DNA of 17,702 nt from JAJDBU01 sp046756925 (lineage in GTDB: Bacteria > Nitrospirota > Nitrospiria > SBBL01 > JAADHI01), in NCBI GenBank assembly GCA_046756925.1, contig JBHHXH010000060.1, positions 1-17,702 of the forward strand, in the 5' to 3' direction. A program made the translations under genes and the position numbers. Below the pieces are notes generated by a model. It made no database searches and had not been told where the DNA came from. It saw nothing but the letters and a program-made list of their open reading frames with translations. Of the stretch, positions 13,316-17,702 are shown one piece after another (within the stretch, counting starts at the first letter, position 1; every line of letters begins with the position of its first letter).

Positions 13316-15025
13316 TTAAGCCAGGCTTTCCTCTTGGGTCACGCGAAGCACCTCTTCCGTTGTGGTGAGTCCGGCCATGACCCGCATGGCGCCGTCTTGT
13401 CTCAGGGTCAACATGCCGTTTCGGATGGCCTTTGCCTTGATTTGCGTCGAATCGACTTTCGAGAGGACCATTTTTCTCAGTGCATCGTCCATGAGCAACA
13501 ACTCATAGATTCCGGACCGCCCTTTAAATCCTGTGTTGAGGCAATGAGGACAGCCCTTTCCCTTAAAAAACGGGCGATTCGGGTTGAATTTGACCCCCAG
13601 TTTCAAGCACTCTTCTTCGGTTGGCCGATATGAAACACGGCATTCCCTGCAAATTTTTCTGACCAGACGCTGTGCGATGATCGCGATGACCGACGAGGAG
13701 ACCAAGAAAGGTTCGATGCCCATGTCGAGCAGCCGGGTGATGGCGCCCGCGGCGTCGTTGGTGTGGAGGGTTGAAAAAACGAGGTGGCCCGTGAGTGAGG
13801 CGTGGATGGAAATGCCGGCGGTTTCGACGTCCCGGATTTCTCCCACCATGATCACGTCGGGATCCTGCCTCAGGATGGACCGGAGTCCTTTGGCGAAGGT
13901 GAGGTCGATTTTGGAATTTACCTGAATCTGACCGATGCCGTTGAGCTGATATTCGATGGGGTCTTCGATGGTGATGATGTTTTTTTCCGGCGCATTGATT
14001 TCATTCAGGGCGGAATAAAGGGTGGTGGTTTTGCCGCTGCCCGTTGGGCCGGTCACCAGGATGATCCCGTGCGCCATCCTGATTAAACGTCCCATCGTAG
14101 CGAGATTCCGCTTAGAGAGGCCGATGTCTTTCATGCTTAAAGATTCGTCCGTTTTTTCCAAAAAACGCAGGACCAATCGCTCACCGTGGGCGGTTGGAAT
14201 ATCGGAGACGCGGATGTCGATTTCACGTCCGCCGATGCGCAGGCTGATCCGGCCGTCTTGGGGGAGCCTTTTTTCGGCGATATTCATCCCCGCCATCACC
14301 TTGACACGTGAGATGAGCGCCGACTGCAGGCGTTTCGGTGGCGATAAGATGTTGTAGAGCACGCCGTCGACGCGAAACCGGATTTTGATATCCCGTTCGA
14401 AGGGCTCGAAATGAATGTCCGAGGCCCGTTGTTGGGCGGCCTGAAAAAAAATGGAATTCACCAGCTGGATCATCGGCGCTTCGTCATCGGCATCGAGGAT
14501 GTCTTCCGGCTCGGCCAGCTCTTCCGCCAAGGCCGTTAAACTGGTTCCCGAAAAATCTGAAATGGCCTCCTCCGGACTTTCGGTCGCCAGCTCATAGGTC
14601 TGATTGAGGCATTGCATGATTTCTGCGGAGGGGGCGACCATCAGTTCGATCGGGGCTTGCAGGATCAAATAAAAATCGTCCAATGTAGCGAGGTTCAAGG
14701 GTTTAGCAGTGGCGCAACGGATGGTTCCACCGACCCGATTTAAAGGAAGGAAGAGATGCCGTTTCGCAAACGAAAGTGGAATATCCTTGGTCAACGAGGG
14801 ATCGATTTCGTTGACTTTAAGTTTTGGAACATAAGAGAAACCCCACTGGACGCAGAGCCCTTTTAAGAGCGTTTCCTCCTTCAGGTATTTTAAGCGCATC
14901 AGGGCTTCGCCGATTTTCCCGCCTTCGGCCTTCTGCAGGCACAACCCCGCTTCGAGCTGCTCCGGTTTTAGAACCTTTTTTTCGATGAGAATTTGGCCGA
15001 TCAAGGGCCTTTTGGTTCCCGTCAA
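13316..15025 (-). CDS. gspE: Type II secretion assembly ATPase GspE
   Basis: GspE is the hexameric cytoplasmic ATPase that powers pseudopilus growth. The 569-residue protein has an MshEN/N1-type N-terminal domain (about 1-150), the N2 region (RASDIHFEPFERDIKIRFRVDG, about 200-221), the Walker A loop GPTGSGKT (326-333), an Asp box (EDPIEYQ), Walker B with DVIMVGEIRD (390-399), and a His box (HASLTGHLVFSTLHTND). A zinc-binding tetracysteine (C459, C462, C492, C495) is present, as in GspE and PilB. The start is TTG with GAGGAA just upstream; no in-frame ATG lies upstream without a stop. A TGA-closed 31-codon frame lies immediately before it in the same frame. gspF starts one base after the stop. 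Confidence 0.95.
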   Translation of the reverse strand: MTGTKRPLIGQILIEKKVLKPEQLEAGLCLQKAEGGKIGEALMRLKYLKEETLLKGLCVQWGFSYVPKLKVNEIDPSLTKDIPLSFAKRHLFLPLNRVGGTIRCATAKPLNLATLDDFYLILQAPIELMVAPSAEIMQCLNQTYELATESPEEAISDFSGTSLTALAEELAEPEDILDADDEAPMIQLVNSIFFQAAQQRASDIHFEPFERDIKIRFRVDGVLYNILSPPKRLQSALISRVKVMAGMNIAEKRLPQDGRISLRIGGREIDIRVSDIPTAHGERLVLRFLEKTDESLSMKDIGLSKRNLATMGRLIRMAHGIILVTGPTGSGKTTTLYSALNEINAPEKNIITIEDPIEYQLNGIGQIQVNSKIDLTFAKGLRSILRQDPDVIMVGEIRDVETAGISIHASLTGHLVFSTLHTNDAAGAITRLLDMGIEPFLVSSSVIAIIAQRLVRKICRECRVSYRPTEEECLKLGVKFNPNRPFFKGKGCPHCLNTGFKGRSGIYELLLMDDALRKMVLSKVDSTQIKAKAIRNGMLTLRQDGAMRVMAGLTTTEEVLRVTQEESLA

Positions 15026-15034
15026 CTTGATTCC

Positions 15035-15130
15035 TCATTTCCAGGACGAAACGACCCGGTTTTTTATCAATGGCGGAAGCGGTTCTCTCCAAAGCGTCTC
15101 TGGCTTTTCCTTAATGATGTGCATGGTCAT
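15035..15130 (-). CDS. Possible 31-residue leader peptide between gspD and gspE
   Basis: An ATG overlaps the gspD stop as ATGA (15127-15130) and opens a 31-codon frame ending in TGA at 15035-15037, 9 bp before the gspE TTG. The second Met (15124) has AGGA 8 bp upstream, the better start, giving 29 residues (MHIIKEKPETLWREPL...). It fills nearly all of the 101-bp gap, the largest inside the operon, and is in frame with gspE. It could couple gspE translation to gspD, or be a chance frame. The peptide matches nothing I recognise. Confidence 0.25.
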   Translation of the reverse strand: MTMHIIKEKPETLWREPLPPLIKNRVVSSWK

Positions 15131-16581
15131 TTTCCTTTTGGCAGGTTGACGATTTCGTTAAACGATGCCGACCAGGTTTCCAGCTGGTTTTCCCTATCCT
15201 CGACGAAGCCTGCGGCATCTCCGGATTTTTTTCGGCGGATTTCCTCCAGCTGTTGCTCGTTGAGTACGATATGAGGGGTTAAGAAGATCATCAAGTTCGT
15301 TTTTTCGACCCGTTTCGATCGAAAGCGGAAGAGCCAGCCCAAAATCGGGATGTCTCCCAGAAGGGGAATTTTTCGTTCGACGGTGATGAGATTGTCGCGG
15401 ATCAAACCCCCGATGACGACGGTCCGGCCGTCTCGTACGATAATGGTCGTACTGGCCGAGCGCTTATTCGTCGTGGGCCCGAGTCTCAAGGCCGCTTCGC
15501 TTTGAACGGTTTCCAGCACGGAGGAGATCTCTTGATACACATCCAGATGGACGATATTGTCTTCCAGGATATCGGGTGTCAGCCGCAAGATGATGCCGAC
15601 ATCCTTCCGTTCGACCGTGGTCGTGACCACGCCGCCGGTTTGGGTTTCCCCGCCTGGGAAGGGGACATTCTGCGCCACGACGATCTCGGCTTTTTGCTTG
15701 TCGCTGGTGAGTATCTGAGGCGTGGAGAGGATGTTGACGTCGGAAGACGATTTAAGTGCGGTGATCACGGCCTGGATGTTGATCGCGCCGATTTCGAGGC
15801 CCTGTACGTTGCCGATACTCGCCAAGGCGGCCAGATCGAGCTGATTGTTGAAACCCCCAAGGACGGTGAGATCGCTTCCCACATAGCCGAAGGCGGCTCC
15901 CAGCTCCGTTCCGATCTCATCGAATTTGTCCGCCGATATTTCAAGCACCACCGCCTCGACATAAACTTGTCGACGCCGGACATCCAATTTTTCGATCACC
16001 CCCTTTAGGATTTGGAAATCGCCGTCGGTGGCCGTGATAATCAGGCTGTTGGTTTCCTTTTCCGATAAGATTTGAACTTGCGCCGACAGTTCTTTGGTGG
16101 GACCGAGAGGCTTCCGGCTGCGACCGCCCGGTTTTGCGACCAAGCCGCGGATGACTTTTGCGATCTCCTCCGCCTTCATGTTTTTTAAACCGACGACATG
16201 GACCGAGCGTTCCGGGGGCACCTCGGCGAAGGGACGGATCTGATAGACGTCTCCACGTTGAACGACGGTTAACCCTTTGAGTTCCAAGACGGAGAGGAAT
16301 ACGTCGAATACATGATCAACCGGTATTTTACTTGGGGAGACAAGCGATACCTTTCCTCGAACCTTTTCGTCCAAGACGAAGTTTTTCCCCGTGAGCTCGC
16401 TAATGAGTTTGACCAGGACGGGAAGATCGACATTGTTGAAATCGAGCGAGACCTCCTTCTGCTTCGATCCTCTCTTGCCAGCTGGCTCCGGCACTTTTTC
16501 CGACCGAAGCGGTTTGGCAGGGACAAAGATCACAAAAAAAATGGCCCATATGAACACCCAGGCCAGAGGAATGCGCTTCAT
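15127..16581 (-). CDS. gspD: Type II secretion outer-membrane secretin GspD, short form
   Basis: GspD forms the outer-membrane channel. The protein has an N-terminal signal segment (about 1-27), an N0 domain (about 44-117: VSLDFNNVDLPVLVKLISEL...), a single KH-like N domain (about 124-200, with NSLIITATDGDFQILKGVIEKLD), and the secretin barrel domain (about 205-440) with VNILSTPQILTSDKQKAEI, VPFPGGETQTGG, and the secretin signature region around KIPLLGDIPILGWLF (404-418). At 484 residues it is well short of the usual 650-750, because only one N domain follows N0 where three (N1-N3) are normal. No frameshift or stop is visible, so this looks like a true architecture. AGGGA precedes the ATG, 9 bp after gspC. 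No lipobox Cys and no obvious pilotin-binding tail. Confidence 0.93.
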   Translation of the reverse strand: MKRIPLAWVFIWAIFFVIFVPAKPLRSEKVPEPAGKRGSKQKEVSLDFNNVDLPVLVKLISELTGKNFVLDEKVRGKVSLVSPSKIPVDHVFDVFLSVLELKGLTVVQRGDVYQIRPFAEVPPERSVHVVGLKNMKAEEIAKVIRGLVAKPGGRSRKPLGPTKELSAQVQILSEKETNSLIITATDGDFQILKGVIEKLDVRRRQVYVEAVVLEISADKFDEIGTELGAAFGYVGSDLTVLGGFNNQLDLAALASIGNVQGLEIGAINIQAVITALKSSSDVNILSTPQILTSDKQKAEIVVAQNVPFPGGETQTGGVVTTTVERKDVGIILRLTPDILEDNIVHLDVYQEISSVLETVQSEAALRLGPTTNKRSASTTIIVRDGRTVVIGGLIRDNLITVERKIPLLGDIPILGWLFRFRSKRVEKTNLMIFLTPHIVLNEQQLEEIRRKKSGDAAGFVEDRENQLETWSASFNEIVNLPKGK

Positions 16582-16590
16582 GGCTTTTCC

Positions 16591-17508
16591 CTAACGAATA
16601 TCGTATCGAAAGGTCTGATTTTTGTTATTTCTGACCAGATCGATACGAATGTCGTTTTCGTCCTTGATTTGTTCCAAGACCTTCATGAAATTTTGAGGAT
16701 CCTTGACCTCCACGCCATTGATGCGGTTTAAGATATCCCCGTTCTGCAGGCCGATTTTCGAATACAGGCTGTCTTTGGCGATGGCGAAGATCCGGAAACC
16801 GTCGGGTTGACCGTTTTTAAAGTTCGGGATAATCCGGGCCTTTGTTAATAGTGCCGGAAGGTTTTTCATGGCGTCGTCAATTTCACGACGGTCGAGGAGC
16901 CATTGGTCTCCGGATACCTGCCGAATCGTCCCTCCGGGTCGGGCTCTGGGGTTGGGCGGCGTCGCGCGGCGAGCCACCGGTCTGGCCCCTCTACCGACCT
17001 TTTCCGCTTCGAGTGTGAGTTGGAGGATTTCCTTCTTTCCGCCCCGTAATACGACGATCTTGTTTCGATCGATCTCGATGATCTCGGCGGTTTCCCCAAT
17101 GGTTTCTCCTCGGCGAACGATGGTCTGGTCTTGTTTATTGCTTTCCCTAAATACGGCATACGGATCCGTGCCTTTCATGACGACCGTACCCACCAACGTG
17201 ACATTCAGCGGTGCCAAAGCGGCAGGGGCTTCCGCTTCCGATGCGGTCGGGTCTTGGGTATTCGCAGCCGATATTCTTGGCTGAGAGTTAAAGATGTTTC
17301 TTTCTAGAATCATATCGTAACGTTGTTTCAAGGCGCGCGGTTCATTGGCCTTCGGAATGATCGGTGGCTGCTGCGGCCGGTTTGAAACGCCGTATGATCC
17401 TTCCAGATAAGACCCGACGAACAGGTTTGCCATATCCGCTATAAAGTAAGCGCCCACCGAAATCATCATCAGGTGGAGCATCCAGAAATAGGATCTAAAC
17501 AAGATCAA
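16591..17508 (-). CDS. gspC: Type II secretion inner-membrane connector GspC
   Basis: GspC bridges the inner-membrane platform to the N0 domain of GspD. It has one membrane helix (about 9-30), a linker, the HR domain (about 66-165: ILERNIFNSQ, LNVTLVGTVV, YAVFRES, IVRRGETIG), a Pro/Arg-rich linker (173-195) and a C-terminal PDZ domain (about 205-303) with DSLYSKIGLQNGDILNRING. Length 305 is normal. The start is TTG, with AAAGG 9 bp upstream; an ATG at residue 10 lies inside the helix and lacks a site. It is the first gene of the operon, with a strong promoter about 140 bp upstream. Its start codon lies in an AT-rich inverted repeat. Confidence 0.93.
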   Translation of the reverse strand: MILFRSYFWMLHLMMISVGAYFIADMANLFVGSYLEGSYGVSNRPQQPPIIPKANEPRALKQRYDMILERNIFNSQPRISAANTQDPTASEAEAPAALAPLNVTLVGTVVMKGTDPYAVFRESNKQDQTIVRRGETIGETAEIIEIDRNKIVVLRGGKKEILQLTLEAEKVGRGARPVARRATPPNPRARPGGTIRQVSGDQWLLDRREIDDAMKNLPALLTKARIIPNFKNGQPDGFRIFAIAKDSLYSKIGLQNGDILNRINGVEVKDPQNFMKVLEQIKDENDIRIDLVRNNKNQTFRYDIR

Positions 17509-17528
17509 TTTTAACGGCCTTTAAAATT
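17507..17528 (-). promoter_or_regulatory. Inverted repeat over the gspC ribosome-binding site and start codon
   Basis: On the minus strand AATTTTAA (17521-17528) pairs perfectly with TTAAAATT (17507-17514) around a 6-nt AGGCCG loop. The AAAGG ribosome-binding site straddles arm and loop, and the TTG start codon begins in the distal arm. Such a stem could damp translation of the first operon gene, but eight A-T pairs are weak and the effect is unproven. Confidence 0.4.
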
Positions 17529-17648
17529 ATGAATTTGAATTGCCTCAATCCCCTCGAACAAGTGGTTTTGCTGGGATCGACACCCCTATATTATCCCGAA
17601 AAAGGACAATTCGTCTACATGCGAAAATACCGCAAGCTATCAAAATAA

Positions 17649-17676
17649 TTATAGTTAGTTTGCCGATAAAGTCAAC
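17649..17676 (-). promoter_or_regulatory. Promoter of the gsp operon, sigma-70 type
   Basis: On the minus strand TTGACT (17671-17676) is separated by 16 bp from a perfect TATAAT (17649-17654). Start would be near 17642, leaving a 5' leader of about 134 nt before the gspC TTG. It is the only strong promoter-like site seen upstream of the twelve-gene run. Confidence 0.65.
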
Positions 17677-17702
17677 AGACCAATGGATGCTTGATCTCGA
17701 TT

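Overview
All twelve confident protein genes in this window lie on the minus strand, so the reading order is from the right edge to the left. The largest block (about 5739-17508) is a continuous type II secretion (T2SS) operon in the order gspC-D-E-F-G-H-I-J-N-L-M-K. The reading frames abut or overlap almost throughout. It holds the secretin, the inner-membrane clamp proteins C, L and M, the assembly ATPase E, the platform protein F, all five pseudopilins (G, H, I, J, K) and the accessory protein GspN. No prepilin peptidase (gspO) or pilotin gene is visible here.

Left of the T2SS block lies nrdJ, a class II (adenosylcobalamin-dependent) ribonucleotide reductase (3103-5538). It has its own promoter, an NrdR-box-like palindrome and a leader made of two inverted repeats. 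Then come mpl (1355-2812, murein tripeptide ligase for cell-wall recycling) and a serine hydrolase of the beta-lactamase/AmpC-like esterase family (205-1347). These two appear co-transcribed, possibly from a promoter buried in a 14-bp inverted repeat at 3001-3043.

The organism is a Gram-negative (diderm) bacterium: it has an outer-membrane secretin and a ligase for meso-diaminopimelate-containing murein peptide. Base composition looks moderately GC-rich by eye (not computed). The presence of GspN, gspK moved to the end of the operon, a PilM-like GspL and class II NrdJ suggest Desulfobacterota, Nitrospirota or a related lineage. This placement is inference; no marker in the window settles it.

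The genes work as three units: (i) protein export across the outer membrane, with GspE/F/L/M driving a pseudopilus of G-H-I-J-K through the GspD channel and GspC as connector; (ii) dNTP synthesis; (iii) murein peptide salvage. There are no tRNA or rRNA genes, no CRISPR array and no intact mobile element. No gene-free stretch exceeds 300 bp; the longest (2813-3102, 290 bp) holds the inverted repeat, a candidate promoter and three 14-bp tandem repeats. I see no clearly new multi-gene system. The oddities are a short secretin, a 12-bp tandem repeat inside the gspG leader, long basic prepilin leaders, and several inverted repeats over promoters or translation starts.
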